Below are positions 21,490 through 34,534 of a stretch of 64,000 bases of DNA, piece by piece. The position numbers were made by a program, and so were the translations under genes. Below the pieces are notes generated by a model that had not been told where the DNA came from, made no database searches, and was given only the letters and a program-made list of their open reading frames with translations. The stretch's first letter is position 1, and the number at the start of each line of letters is the position of its first letter. This DNA is from Parasponia andersonii. Taxonomy: Eukaryota; Streptophyta; Magnoliopsida; Rosales; Cannabaceae. The stretch is taken from positions 7,789 through 71,788 of the forward strand of contig JXTB01000218.1 in NCBI GenBank assembly GCA_002914805.1. Reading direction: 5' to 3'.

Positions 21490-23405
21490 CTCTCTGGTTG
21501 TTCCCTTTCTCTCTCTTAATTCCTCTCTTTTCTATCTAAATCTTGTCTTCTATCTTTTTAAGAGAGAGAAGAGAGGAATTAAGAGAGAGCAAGAGGACAA
21601 TTAGGGAAGGTCTGAATATTGAGACAATGATAGACACGATTAGGCCTACTTATAGATAGGTTACAAAGAGCAATAAATAAACTAGGAAACCAATAAGAGA
21701 ATAAACTCAAACTCTAGTTATTCAAATAATCTAATATCTTATAATATATTTGAATTTCTGATAAGAGATAATATTAAAAAAAAACTCATGACTTTTACCC
21801 TTCCATAAAAAAATCCTACGTTTTTTTTCATTAATATCAAATAAAATAGTTTATTTGTGTTTTTCTATCATCAAATTTCACTGGATTCACGTGTACAGTC
21901 GAAATTAGAGAGATGAAATTATTAAAAGTGAATATTTTTAACTTTTGAAATCAAATAACATAATTCAAAAAAATTTTTTTTTTTTTGTATATTTGAAAGC
22001 TATTATTGTTGGATTCCTAAGAAATTACCGATGCTTACCTTCTAGCTATTTTTATGGATGCCAACAAATAATTTTAGACTACATATGTAAATCTGGTAAA
22101 ATTTGATAGAAAAATACAAATAGAATATTTTATTTAACATTAATGAAAATGCATGAATTTTTTGATATTATTCCTTACTAATAATAATAAGATATAATCA
22201 TCTAATAAAACAATAACAATATCAAATCCTGTTTGGATTTATCTTGTTTTGCATCATAATTATTTTATTTTTTATAATCTTTTTAAAACACATGGAACGT
22301 TGTTGTAAATATTTTCATATAAGGGCGTTCATGATGTCAGCATATTTTGCCATTTAATTAGTTCAACTTTTCGTGTCTTCTTCCTTGTGATAGCGGCAAG
22401 CCACCAAATATTCCTACTAGTTAATTCTCTTCTTTTGTTTAAAGAAGAAGCCAACAGCCAATATTATAGACCAATTTTTGTTTTGAACTACAACTGAGGC
22501 AACTTATCAAGAAAATATCGGCCTTTTCTACGTAATTCTTTTGTATTGTTCTATAGTTCCAATCGAAATGCAACAGGCCACATCGGGTTATGGTACAAAA
22601 TAAAAGCATGCAAACCATTATGTGGGATATGATCTCGTGGATACTTGTCTTATGTCCTTTTCCAATCATATATTAACATATAATGTTGTTTAATATCAAG
22701 GATTGTAGCTTTGATGCACCATATTGTTTAACGTTTATACCCAGCTATGAGGTTTATAACGATGTCATAAGGTTAGTGCGGTCATGATGGTAAATAAAAA
22801 GTGCTAAACAATAAATATATTTTTGTAACTATCGAAAGAATATTTTGGTTGGAATATTAATTTGATGCAATTATTCCGATGCTTAGAAATTACGAGCCTA
22901 ATTAGTCGATCACATCTAGATACAAGTACAACGTTTTCTTTTCTTTCAATTTTTTCCTTCCAAGGAAAAAAAAAACCTACGTTTTCATTTATTTCCTGTA
23001 ATTTGAAGGTTAAGTTTATCCGATATTCAATAAATTGAATGAATTGAATTAAAAAAGATGCACGAATTACGCCACTACTATAAACTTATTTATCCCGAAT
23101 ATGATCTTCACTGCAGGAATTATCATAATTTTATAATCAAATCAAAAGAAATTATGAATGAATAGATTAATATACTAATTGCCGAAATCTCTATCCGAAA
23201 ATCAGCCTAATAATTTGAGGAAAATGCCAATTGATACACTTCAATTGGCGTCGACACCAAATTTCACATATAACGTGGATGTCCATTCAATTATATTTTG
23301 TCACATAAATTAATAGGAAAAGAGTTTTTTTTTTTTTTTAATACGATGGATTATACATAGGTAATTCACCCAAAAACTGAAAAATGATGTGAGGGAGTGA
23401 GCCCG

Positions 23406-23436
<31 letters not shown>

Positions 23437-23920
23437 TATATTGATTATACTAGGTGATTTTATTACAAATATGGATTGTCTCTGGCTGAGAAAATATAAT
23501 TAAATAACTAACTTAGAAGTCGAAAAGATATATTGGAATCATAATTAGAGAAATACTAAATATATTATTTTTTTATACTCTTTTTTACATTTTTTAGTCT
23601 TGTTGTATACATAAATTTTACTGTATAGTTTAATATTTTAATAATATAATAAATTACAGTGAAATCCAAGTATTGAGATTAAAAAAATACAAAAAAAATA
23701 TAAAAGAAAATATTATTAACATCACTCTTATAATTAATTTCATGTTGTAAAGACTTTTGTTTTTTGGTTTGTTGCAACTGCCTAGACGAAATTCACTATA
23801 CACACGCAATCTTTTTGTTTTTTTGTTTTTTTTTGGCTCTTGTTATATACGATTTAGGAAATTCAATATGACTGGAAATTAAGTGGTTCCCGTACAGATT
23901 CTGGAGGTCCTCATTGTTAC
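21490..23920. repeat. Segmental duplication, copy A
   Basis: This segment runs parallel to 24370-24531 plus 34332-36380. Shared blocks in the same order include GAGGTCTGAATATT; ATAACAATATCAAATCC; TTTGCATCATAA; TTGTAAATATTTTCATA; CAAATATTCCTACT; TTATCAAGAAAATATCG; TTCTTTTGTATTGTTCTATA; TGCGGTCATGATGG; GAAATCAGCCTAATAATTTG-type sequence; and TTGTTGCAACT near the right end. It also ends with a 19-base match (GATTCTGGAGGTCCTCATT, about 23896-23914) to exon 2 of the ankyrin gene. The first ~300 bp (to about 21790) look LTR-like on the minus strand and contain an inverted repeat (CTCTCTCTTAATTCCTCTCTT and its complement). No gene is present. Confidence 0.8.
21511..21590. repeat. Inverted repeat / long hairpin
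   Basis: CTCTCTCTTAATTCCTCTCTT is followed about 37 bases later by its exact reverse complement, giving a 21-bp perfect stem. It lies at the left end of duplication copy A. Confidence 0.85.
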
Positions 23921-24531
23921 ATAGATATTAGAAATGGTTTGGTTGGCACAACATATCACTTTTCTAGTACGTTGATGTTTGTTTGTATGACATATCTTCA
24001 AATATATACATATTTTTTTGGACATATAACCCTTTGTTCTTATTTAGAATTCCAAGTGCTCAATGAGACTAAAGTTCTCTGTTTTTTTTTTCGATTGAAT
24101 AAAAAAAAGGAAAAAAAAAAAGAGACCCTAGCAAATTTTCTTTTCTTTTGTCGATATTTTATGCTGTACTATTGAAGTTCGAGGCAACCCTCTCAAATGA
24201 AAAATTTTGGGTACAGAGGATTTTCAATTGTGTAGAAAGAAATTTGATAGTTTCTTGACTTAGTATTTGGAATGTTTAACTAGTTTCTAGTTGCATTAGT
24301 ATTTATTATTAGTCTGACTTATCAATAGAACTAATAAATATTTAGACTATTTCTTTGTAATTGTTCGCTTTCTATCTCCAAATTGTTTTTCTTTTCTCCT
24401 CTTCAAAGTGAAAAGAAAGCAAATAATTACAGAGAGGTCTGAATATTCAAAGTAATAAGTAATACAATCATGTATATTTATAGATATAGAAATAAAAAAG
24501 TCCTAACTCAACTAAGATAACTAATTATAAT

Positions 24532-25129
24532 TGTAATATTGTGGCTGAAAGTTTATCAAGAAATTAACCGCATATTAATTTGAAAATGGCCAAAGTTTGT
24601 GGCCAAAATTGATGGCCTAAAGTGTTATAGATTGGGCAGCCACGTAAGTGGCTTGAATGACCATTCCTTTGGTCATGTCTTGGCTGTAAATTGTTATTCT
24701 CCCGTCCTTCAAAGGCATACCTAAAACTCCAAGTCCTAAAGGAGTTTTCTCTTCTATGTCTTTCTCTTCATTATCTTATTTTAATAGTGAGAGAATGTTC
24801 CTATAAGTGAGACATAGGTTCGTGGGTTCAAGAAAGTTTTAAGTGCGAGTGATTTTGGGTGTAGTTAGGCTTTGGGTCATGAGTGAGATTCATCAGTGAC
24901 TCTTATAATTATCTTCTTTGATATAGTGAAATTTTCTCGTTGCTCTCTAACCGCAGATGTAAGCTATCATATATAGTTGAACCATATTAAAATCTTTATG
25001 TCATATTCTGCCTGTATTTATTTTACTATATAAGATATTATTAAGAACTATTCACGTATACAATACTATTCATATATATAATACTATTCACAATTATAAT
25101 TACTATTCTATATCAGTGTTCTAGCATCA
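24532..25129 (+). repeat. 5' LTR of the copia element
   Basis: About 598 bp starting TG and ending CA. It aligns along its whole length with 33789-34331, including GTGGCCAAAATTGATGGCC, CAGCCACGTAA and the ACTATTCATATATATAA tail. Confidence 0.88.
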
Positions 25130-28100
25130 TTAAACTGGTATTTGAATGAGGTTATGACGACTACTAAATTCAATGTGGAGAAGTTTGATGATAAAAACGA
25201 TTTTAGTCTATGGCGGATGAAGACGCAGGATCTGTTGGTACATCGAGATTTGGCAAAAACCTTAAAGGGTAAAGAAGCTCTACTAGCATCTATGTCAGAC
25301 AAAGACAAAGATAAGACTTGGAGAAAGTACATGGTATAATTTTGTTGAGCTCAGGAGATGAGGTTCTGTGAGAAGTTTCTGTAGAAGAAATTGCTTGAAA
25401 TCATAGTTGAAACTAGAGAACTTGTACATGACCAAGTCATTCACTAGCCGACTTTATTTGAAGAAAATACTCTTCAAATACAGGAGGATAAGTCCATTAA
25501 AGAGCACTTGGATGATTTTAATAAAATTATTATTGATTTGAGAAATATGGATGCCAAAATTGATGATGAAGATTATACTATTATTTTGTTGTGTTTTCTT
25601 GCAAAATTCCTATGAGCACTTCATCCATACCATGATGTACGGCCGCGAAACTCTTATTATAGAGGAGGAACTCAAAAGAGTTGAAGAAAAATGTATTAGA
25701 AAGCTTATCAGAAAGTGCGATAGAAAGTCTAGTCATATGAGAAAGAATAAAAAAGAAAGGTTCCACCGGTGGTAAAGTTAGATCTAGATCTAAATCAAGA
25801 TCTAAATCTAAATCTATAAAACAAAAATATTTTTATTGTCATAAAAAATGACATTTTAAAAGAGATTATCCAGAGTATAAAGGCAAAGGACACGTTCCAA
25901 TTCTGGAGATGCAACTATAGTAGACAACTATGATAACGTGGCTATTCTTTCAGATTTGTTACTAACTTAGATGATGAGCATGTTCTTGACTTAGGATACT
26001 TATACCACATATGTCCCAACATGAATTAGTTTACCACTCATAAATCCATAGATGGTAGAAAAGTCTTTATAGGAAATAACGCAGTTTGTAAGGTGGTTGG
26101 TTTCGACATAATACGAATTAAGATATTTGATAGAATTGTGAGAACGTTGATAGACATTAGGTATGTCCTAGAATTAAAAAAGAACTTAATTTCCTTAAGC
26201 ACGCTCGACTTGACCAGTAATAGCTTCAAAGCTAAAGATGGAGTTATGTAAGTCTTGAAGGGTGCTCTAGTTATGATGGAAGGCAAGAAAACAAATGGCC
26301 TCTACATCTTGCAGAGAAGTACAATCATAGATACTGCTATTGTATCATCAACATCTGATATTGATGTCACCAAATTATGGCATATGCATCTTGGACATAT
26401 CAATTATAGGGGTCTGATCGAGCTAAGTAAGCAGGGGTTACTTTGTGGCCAAACGACGGAAAAATTAAACTTATGTGAGCACTATGTTTTCAAAAAATAG
26501 TGTTGGGTTAGTTTAGTAAAGTAGTCTATAGGACTAAAGTTATAATGGATTTTATCCATTCAGATCTATCGGGTCCTTCTCGAGTTTCTTCTCATGGTAG
26601 TGGCAGATATATGCTAACCTTCATTGATGATTATTTAAGGTGGGTTTGGATATATATATATTTTGAAGCACATAAATTTAGTCTTTGTCAAGTTCAAGCA
26701 ATGGAAGACTTTGATTGAAAAGTAGACTGGGAAGTAGATTAAGCGATTGAGAATAGAAAGCAGCTTAATGTAGAGGAAAATTTAACAAGTTCTGTAAGGA
26801 TCACGATATTGTCAGACACTGTACTGTGAAATACACTCCTCAATAGAACGGGCTTGCAGAACGGATGAATAAAACTCTATTGGAGAGAGCAAGGTGTATG
26901 AAATGTTGGGCTAACAAGGGAGTTCTAAGCTGAAGCTATTAACACAACATGTTATTTGATCAACAAATGTCTATTTTCAGCAATTAGCTTTACGACTCCT
27001 AAAGAAATACAGTCAGGAGCTCTTGCTAATTATGAAAATTTAAGAATCTTCAGTTGTCTTGATTATACTCATGTGACAAAGGCAAACTTGATTTAAGGAC
27101 AAAGAAGTGTATTTTCTTTGGGCATTTTGAGGGAGTAAAATGATACAAATTACGATGTCCAGATACAAAGAAATACATCATTAGCAGAGATATTACATTT
27201 AATGAAACTGAGATATTCAAGTCTTAGGTGGAATCATCACGAGTTAAAAAAAATGTAGAGCTTGAGGTTGAGTCTTCTGAAAAAACCTCACAGGATCAAG
27301 AAGACGAAGAAGAGCAATACCCACATAAGGAAACATACACATAACAATTGCAGTATTATTAGTTGGCTAGAGATAAACAAAGGAGAGAGGCAATACCTCT
27401 TTCGAGGTATGGCTATACTGACCTAGTATTATATGCTCTAGATGTGGCTAATAGTATCAATAATTGCGAGCCTCAGTCATATCAAAAAGCTATTAATATT
27501 CAATAGTAAAGAAGCTGCCCAATGGATTGTTTCAATGATAGAGGAGAATGAATCTATTTATAAGAATCATACTTGGGAAATTATGTTAGTTATTATTTAT
27601 GAAAAACATGACAAAATCAAAGATAAGCAGAAGTATAGAAAACAAAAAATTTTCCGGAATATAATTTTTCATAAAATTTTTTAGGATCTTTGTCCTGATC
27701 TAAATACATGCAAGAGATTATGTACCTCAATTAGTGAGTCTTCCTTCATATGCACCAAGCTAGTAACTATAGAGGTGAGTGGGTATCTCAATCTTGATCA
27801 ACTTCAAGTGAGAATCTAAGAACTCCAATGGCCTCTAATGGTGGCTCCAAAATTTTCTCTCACTCTCTATTTTTTCTCTCAGTTTTCTATGCAACCGTTA
27901 AATTAATGTTTCAGTCAAAACTGAATCATTCTACAACAAGTGGGAGGGAGAGGCTTCTCCCTTAACAGGATTTGTGGCTGGCCCTAGGGGCCATGGGCTG
28001 GCCAAAAATCACTGCTAATTTAGCATTGAGGTGAGCCCCAATAACCCACCCATTAGTCTGGCATTTTTCTCTCTTTTTGTGTGATTGCCTAGAAAACTAT

Positions 28101-28469
28101 TTGAGCCTAATTGATCTCATGTAGCCTAAGATATTGGTGTAGGTTGGGAATGCAAATGAACTCATTTAATTCAAGTTCCAATAAACAAAGGCTCAGTTAC
28201 AATTAACTCTTAATACAAATGTGCTTGTACTATTAGTTATGAACTTATTTTACTAATGGTCGAAATTGTGTGCTTGAATTAAATAAATATTACAATATAT
28301 TTTATCAATAAAATTATGTTCATTGGATAATTAACATATACATGTGTATTCCGACATGAATACTAATAATTGGAGCTAGATAAAATTACTGTTTTACCCC
28401 TCTAATTATATCTTTCAATTTCTTGATACAAGATTATATCTAATAGATGATCAGACTTATAAAAAGTTT

Positions 28470-29146
28470 TTAATTAATAAAATATCTAATTTTATTAATT
28501 ATGTAGCTAGGATTTAAATAATCCAAACTCTTATAACTCCTCCTCAACACAGTATTCACTTTTCTATATAATAGAGTTATAGATTCTATATTAGGGAGGA
28601 TATTCTGCAAATAGTGCTTAGTAGCGCCAACTAATTTCATCTTTGCGAAGCGAATTCGCTGCTTATTATTCATGTTGTACCACTCAAACATATTCTTTAA
28701 TAGAAGCTAACCAATCAAGAAAAGCACCAGGATCATAACGACTATCAAAGACATGAGAGTCAACAAAACGAACTCGAGGAGGTTATCTAACTCGAACAAT
28801 TGGGGTGACATCAGTATCACCGTCTAATGTATAGACAGTGTTAGCGATACGAACATACATAATGGTGCTTGGACGACTGGTGTTGGCAAAATTTCAGTTT
28901 GAACATTCTCTGATTGTGATGAAGAGGAGCCAAAAGAATGAGTTTCACGAATCTTAACATGCTCTTTCCCAATAGATTTATTAGTTTGCTCAATTTTCTC
29001 TAATAAACGAGCGTAATTAATGTCATATTTGTTAATATAGTAGAGACAAAATTGGCCAATTGAGCAATCAATTGAGTCAAATAAGCAATTTGCTCATCTG
29101 TAGTAGCTTTCTTTGACGGACTCGCGGATGAATCTCTTATAGTCAT
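28470..29146 (-). mobile_element. Ty3/gypsy-like gag fossil
   Basis: Minus-strand sequence resembling the gag N-terminal half of plant Ty3/gypsy elements, recognisable by the FAKMKLVGATKHY...VNTVLRRSY type helix spacing and an upstream Asp/Ser-rich leader. Only the gag portion is present; no protease, polymerase or integrase of this element is seen. It is broken several times and looks old. Confidence 0.6.
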
Positions 29147-30022
29147 AGTGAAACTTCAAGATTCCACTAATAAAGTATATAAAAATAGTGTCAAAACTTA
29201 ATAATCAACCAATGAAATTTTATAATACCAAAAATATGAGAAACTTCCCCAAAAAAATTAGACTGGAAGTGGAAAGTGGCTGATTTTCAGATTCTACTGA
29301 GTTGACTTACTAGTTGGTGAGTTGAGTCACCTAGTTTGGACGAGTTAACTCGCGAGTTGAAGGAAATTTAGGTGTCAGACCAGATCTATGAGTATATTTT
29401 GCACACCAAAATAATGGCTGAAATGGTCAACTTATTGGCTGGAAGTTCTCAAAACAACAACTGAAAGTCAATCTCTGCATGAGTCTAATTGGAGAAAAGC
29501 TAGAAAGTACCCATTATAAATCCAACGAGTATGACAACGGGGAGGCACAAAAAGAGCCCAAGCTGTTGCGCAATCACAGTTGGAACTTGAAATAATGGCA
29601 AGTTCTTAAAGTGATAGCGTGAGTCGTAGTTAGAAATAAGAACTTACAGTAAGGCACACAACTTAGATTGCTTATCGATCTGGTACAACAACATTGAGGT
29701 AGCCGGTGGCTGTGTGGGAAAGGTGACTAGATCATCTTTTTTTGAATTGTACTCTTTTTTTAAAATTACGAAAATTAAACAAAAATTGCCTTACACAGTA
29801 AAACAAAAACACTAAGGACTGAGGAGAAATTTGAAGAATTGGACACTTCGAACACATGAGTCAACGAAGAACTAAAGCATATCTTCTCGATACCCATAAT
29901 AATATATTACTAAAATACTAAGGTCTAGATAGTTAATTTCTTGATTCGTATATTTTAATATGTCAAATAATATAAATTATGAAAATGAGTTTATCATTTA
30001 TATCAAAATTAAGAAAGACATG

Positions 30023-30201
30023 TAGGGATAACAACAAATTGGATTCGGAATGGATATAGCTATCCCACTCCTGTACTTACAGGGCGAGTTCGGGTATTCT
30101 CCGAATAGGTAGGTAGGTGCCCACGGGTACCCATATACCCATCGACTGAAAAAAAAAAAAAAGAAAAAAATACTGATTTTTTTTTTCTAAAAATGTATTA
30201 T

Positions 30202-30238
<37 letters not shown>

Positions 30239-31828
30239 CAATATTATAGTCTTAACGATTCAGATCAAAATTAGAACTTAGGTTTCATCACATATATGTT
30301 TAGAACACAAATCTCAAAGACAAAGACAAGTCTCATCATACAATATGAAAAAAAAAAACTTCAAACTTCCACAGAATTTGAGCAAGTTGTTGAAGATGGC
30401 TCTTCTTCATTCATGCTCAACTTGAATACATCTTGGATGACATCATTTAAACCATTCTCGAATTTATCTGAATCAAAGATTAAAAAAAAACAATGAATTA
30501 GTATAAACAAATAATAAAAATAGTAATTTTTAGAAAGAAATAACAAGATAATAATTTATCTTTTATCTCCATGCAACCAATCTCTTAAGCAAATAATTNT
30601 TTTTATTATAAAAAGTAAGAGAGAGAAAGAACATTAATGATGCACGTTTTTTCATGCACTTCATTATAACCATTGGATCACCATTAGATGGTGATCCAAC
30701 GGCTAAAAAAAAATACCTACCCATAGGTAAAAAAAAAATACCTATTGGATTGGCAACCTATATATATATATATATTTATTTATAACTCATTTCCACACAA
30801 TATCAAGTAAATTCAGACCACGTTCAATACAACATTATATGATCTATGCAAAAAGTAAAATTAAAGAAGTCTCAAGCTTAAATAAGATCAACCACATTAT
30901 AATAATCCAAAATAAAATAAGTATAAAAAATATGACAATTATTTAACACAAAAGAACAATAAATAAAAGACGACACATCATAATATTCTGAAATAACTTC
31001 TAATCTTGATCGAATCTCTTGTTCTTTATGCCATTTGTTTGGCTTCTCTTGTATTCTTTTGTCTTACTAAGAAAAAGATTGTAAAAGAAAAGACAAGTAA
31101 AATATTTTGGAGATTATCAAACAAAAAATATTTTATATAATTCTATACATCTTTTTTGGATTAATTGTGAAATCTATCTACCTATGTTTATCCTAATATG
31201 TGTGTATATATACAAATATATTATTTTTTTATTTTTTTTAAAAAACCAAAATGTAGAATAGACCAATATTATGCTATATATGGCCACCCCAGTTCTTAAG
31301 CTAGAGCTTCTTATAAAAATTACAAATGCAAGTTGAGTGTAATTAGAAATACTTGAAGATGATTGGTGGGTACGTGGTTGTGGAGATACAGAGCTTCGAG
31401 CCTTAGAGTTGTGGCTACTCAATGGAAATAATACTTAGGTTTTTCTTTGTTTTTTTGTTTTTCCTTTTTGATCTTTCTTTAATCGTGCTTGTGGGCTTGT
31501 GGATGCATTGTAAATTGTTAGATAAGTGTATTATAATGAGCTTGAGGCTTAGCTATTCTTTAAGTAATATGCTTAAGTATTTCTTACTTGCAATATCTAT
31601 TTTATATGTATACACATATATACTTATATATTTTTTTTAAAAAATAACATATAACTATATAACTAGGTTGGGTTTGGAGACGGGTACGTGTGAATCTGAA
31701 ACCCACTTTGAGTATTACCTTGAATACATGAACTCGACTCGAAAACTCGAATCATCGGGTACTACCTTCCCCTGACGAGGGGGGGTACCCATGGGTTAAC
31801 AAGTTTTTGGGTTAAATTACCATCTCTA
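30023..31828. mobile_element. Non-autonomous hAT element
   Basis: An 1,806-bp unit is bounded by TAGGGATAACAAC and the loosely inverted ...TTACCATCTCTA, and flanked by AAGACATG (30015-30022) and AAGACTTG (31829-31836), an 8-bp target duplication with one mismatch, diagnostic of hAT transposons. Subterminal GGGTACCCATATACCC and GGGGTACCCATGGGTT are the GC-rich motifs typical of the plant TAGGGATGGCAA family. The interior has (CA)n (about 30219-30240), T/A runs and no transposase frame, so mobility would have needed a transposase supplied elsewhere. Confidence 0.78.
30662..30705. repeat. Perfect 12-bp-stem hairpin
   Basis: TTGGATCACCAT, TAG, ATGGTGATCCAA forms a perfect stem with a three-base loop inside the hAT element. 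The adjoining ATCCAACGGCTAAAAA and ACCTATTGGATT blocks recur, diverged, in intron 1 of the ankyrin gene near 37180-37265. Confidence 0.8.
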
Positions 31829-33788
31829 AAGACTTGCGTTAATTATCAAGTTTGTGTGAATATGTTCTTATCAAAAACACTTATTACAAAAATATATTTC
31901 ACATAATTTATATTCAATATTTATACACCAAGTCTTTTTATACATGATCACACCAATATAGATTAAGACATATTATAAATATACAAAGTCTTACAATACG
32001 ATCTGAGAAAAGTATCCAGTTTCTCTTATTAGTTGTGAACAATCTTATTTTATTTAATTAGAGAATATATATCTTAATTTTAATGAGCAACCTTATTAAA
32101 ATATTTCTCTAATAAATAAATTATAGAACCTTTATTACATTTATTATTATACCAATAATCAAAATAATATCACAAATATTATGCATAAATCATAACTTTA
32201 TTAACTATTAAAATATTCAATAAATATCTATAAATAATTATTTTTTAAGTATAATCTTAACAAATTGTTGAGAGACCGAACAATCAGAAGATTGTTGAAA
32301 GCAAATGAGTTTTCAAGAAAAAGAAAGGAATCTCTGGAATTGAAGATACATGATTAAAATATGGACTGGTTATTAAAAGTTTTACACATAAAGAATGTAT
32401 TAATTTCAGTGAAGGCTTCTCTCTTATGATAAAACATAGCTCTATGCAAGTCTTGCTTGCCATCGTCAAGTAGTTAAATGTCAAGATAACATTCTTGCAT
32501 GGTAAGCTGGAGGAGCACATTTATATGAAGTAAAGTAAAGGAATTGAAGTCCAAGGAAAAAAAATATCATATTTGCTTGTTGAAATTTTTTTTGTAAGAG
32601 TTGAAACAATATCCTAGACAGTAGTATAAGTAGTCTGATACATTCATGATTAGAAATAACTACTACAAGAGTGAGTATGATAGCTGTGTATACTATAAGA
32701 AGCTCATGAATGGGAGAAGCTCATGGATGGGTCATTCATTTATTTGCTCTCGTATTTTGATGATGTGTTGATCATTTGCAAAATCTAGTCTAAAAGCAAC
32801 AATCTAAAAGCCTTAAAAAGGCTTAAAGTTTGAAGTGAAGGATCTTGGAGCTAAGAAGACAATTTTGGGAATAGAGATTCACAGGGATAAAAAAGCATGG
32901 AAGCTCTTTCTATCACAAAAGAAGTATATTGAGAGGGTGTTAAAGCAATATGGAATGCAAAGGTCAAAACCTATCAGTACTCTATTAGCAACTCATTTCA
33001 AACTTTCATCGACATTATCACCATAAACTAAGAAGGAGATGGAGCATATGTCTCATGTTCCCTATGCTAGTGTTGTTGATAATATCATGTATGTCATGAT
33101 TTGCACTAAGTCAGATATTTCACACCTATGAGTGTGGTAAGCAGATACATAGAAAATCCTGAAAATATCCATTGGCAGGCAATGAAATACATTTACGCTA
33201 CATGAAAAGTATAACTGATATCAACTTAGTTTACAAGAAACACAATGACACCACTAAAAGTGTTGTCAGATAGGTGGATTCGGATTGTGCTAGAAATCTA
33301 GACAAAGGGAGATCCTTTATGGATTTTGTTTTCACTCTTTATGGATGTACTGTATGCTAGAAAATAATATTGCAATCAATTGTTACTTTGTCAACCACTG
33401 AGATAGAGTACATCACAACTACAGAAGCATTAAAAGAAGCTATTTGGCTTCGGAATTCGATTAGTGAATTGGGGTTACAAGTGACAGATACAATAGTCTA
33501 TTGTGACAGCTAAAGTGCCATACATTTGATCAAGAATTAGATATATCATGAATGCACTAAACACATTGACATCAAGATGCACTTAATTCGAGATGTGGTA
33601 GCACAAGGTGTTATTAAGGTCGAGAAGATCTCTATAGTGGATAATCTAGCAGACATGGTTACTAAGCCAATTCCAATATTCAAGTTTGCGCATTGTTTAG
33701 ACTTAATTGGTGTTTCTAGTAGTTAAAGCTTCAAGAGATAAAATAGCACAAGAAGAACTATGTGAGCCTTTAAACTAAGGTGGAGATT

Positions 33789-34331
33789 TGTAATATTATA
33801 ACTGAAAGCTTGCTAACATTATGGCAAGAAATTAACCATATATTTATATGAAAATGGCCCAAGTTTTGTGGCCAAAATTGATGGCCCAAAGTATGATATA
33901 TTAGCAGCCACGTAAATAGCTTTAATGACCGTTCTTTTGGTCATATCTTGGCTATAAATAATCATTCTCGCATCCTTCAAAGGTACACGAAAAACTCCAA
34001 GCTCTTAAGGAATTTTCTTTTCCATATCTTTCTCTTCATTCTTTTCTTCTAATAGTGAGAGAATGTACTTAATAGTGAGAGAAAGATTTGTGGGTTTAAA
34101 AGAGTTTTGAGCGAGAGGATTTTTAGGTGTAATCAGGTTTTGGGTTATGAGTAAAATTTTTGTGTCTTATTTTATCTGTGTTTATTTCACCATATAAGTA
34201 ACATCATTAAGAATTGTTTACCTATACATCACTATTTATATATGCAATACTATTCATATATATAAATACTATTCGTATATATAACATTATTCACAACTAT
34301 AGTACTATTCCATATTGGTATTTTCGCATCA
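33789..34331 (+). repeat. 3' LTR of the copia element
   Basis: About 543 bp. Preceded by the purine-rich AAGGTGGAGAT, as expected for a polypurine tract. Shorter than the 5' LTR because of internal length differences. Confidence 0.88.
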
Positions 34332-34491
34332 ACAATAATAATATAAATAAACTACAACTCTAATTATTTGAAATAAAATAAAATAATTAAAAAAACCCAT
34401 GATTAATATAGTAATAATAAAATCTGATTATCTACTAAAATGATAACAATATCAAATCCCATTTGAATTTATCTTTGTTTTGCATCATAAC

Positions 34492-34534
<43 letters not shown>

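Larger units (their letters stand above)
27690..32270. mobile_element. Nested block inserted into the copia element
   Basis: Copia reverse-transcriptase homology stops near 27690 and resumes near 32270-32290. The block between holds unrelated material: minus-strand LTR-like sequence (about 27740-28440), a minus-strand gag fragment, its AT-rich leader (about 29160-29900) and a hAT element. At least two later insertion events are therefore needed. Confidence 0.75.
24532..34331 (+). mobile_element. Ty1/copia retrotransposon, old and broken, with nested insertions
   Basis: A plus-strand copia element with both LTRs (24532-25129 and 33789-34331), each starting TGTAATATT and ending GCATCA. It is flanked by ATAAT on the left and ACAAT on the right, a probable 5-bp target duplication with one change. 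Parts recognised in order are a primer-binding-site-like TGGTAT after the 5' LTR; gag (about 25154, MTTTKFNVEKFDDKNDFSLW); a zinc-knuckle region (about 25830); protease; integrase (HLGHINYRGLIELSKQGLL, about 26390); the beginning of reverse transcriptase (about 27500); then after an inserted block, the rest of reverse transcriptase (about 32290-33020) and RNase H (to about 33720); and a polypurine tract before the 3' LTR. The LTRs are clearly diverged, so the insertion is old. It has many breaks (well over five) and is not functional. Confidence 0.93.

Noticed and set aside
21480-21790. Pair of LTRs bounding 21.5-24.4 kb as one element
   Set aside because: The interior matches the ankyrin flank outside the supposed right LTR, so a tandem duplication explains the layout better.
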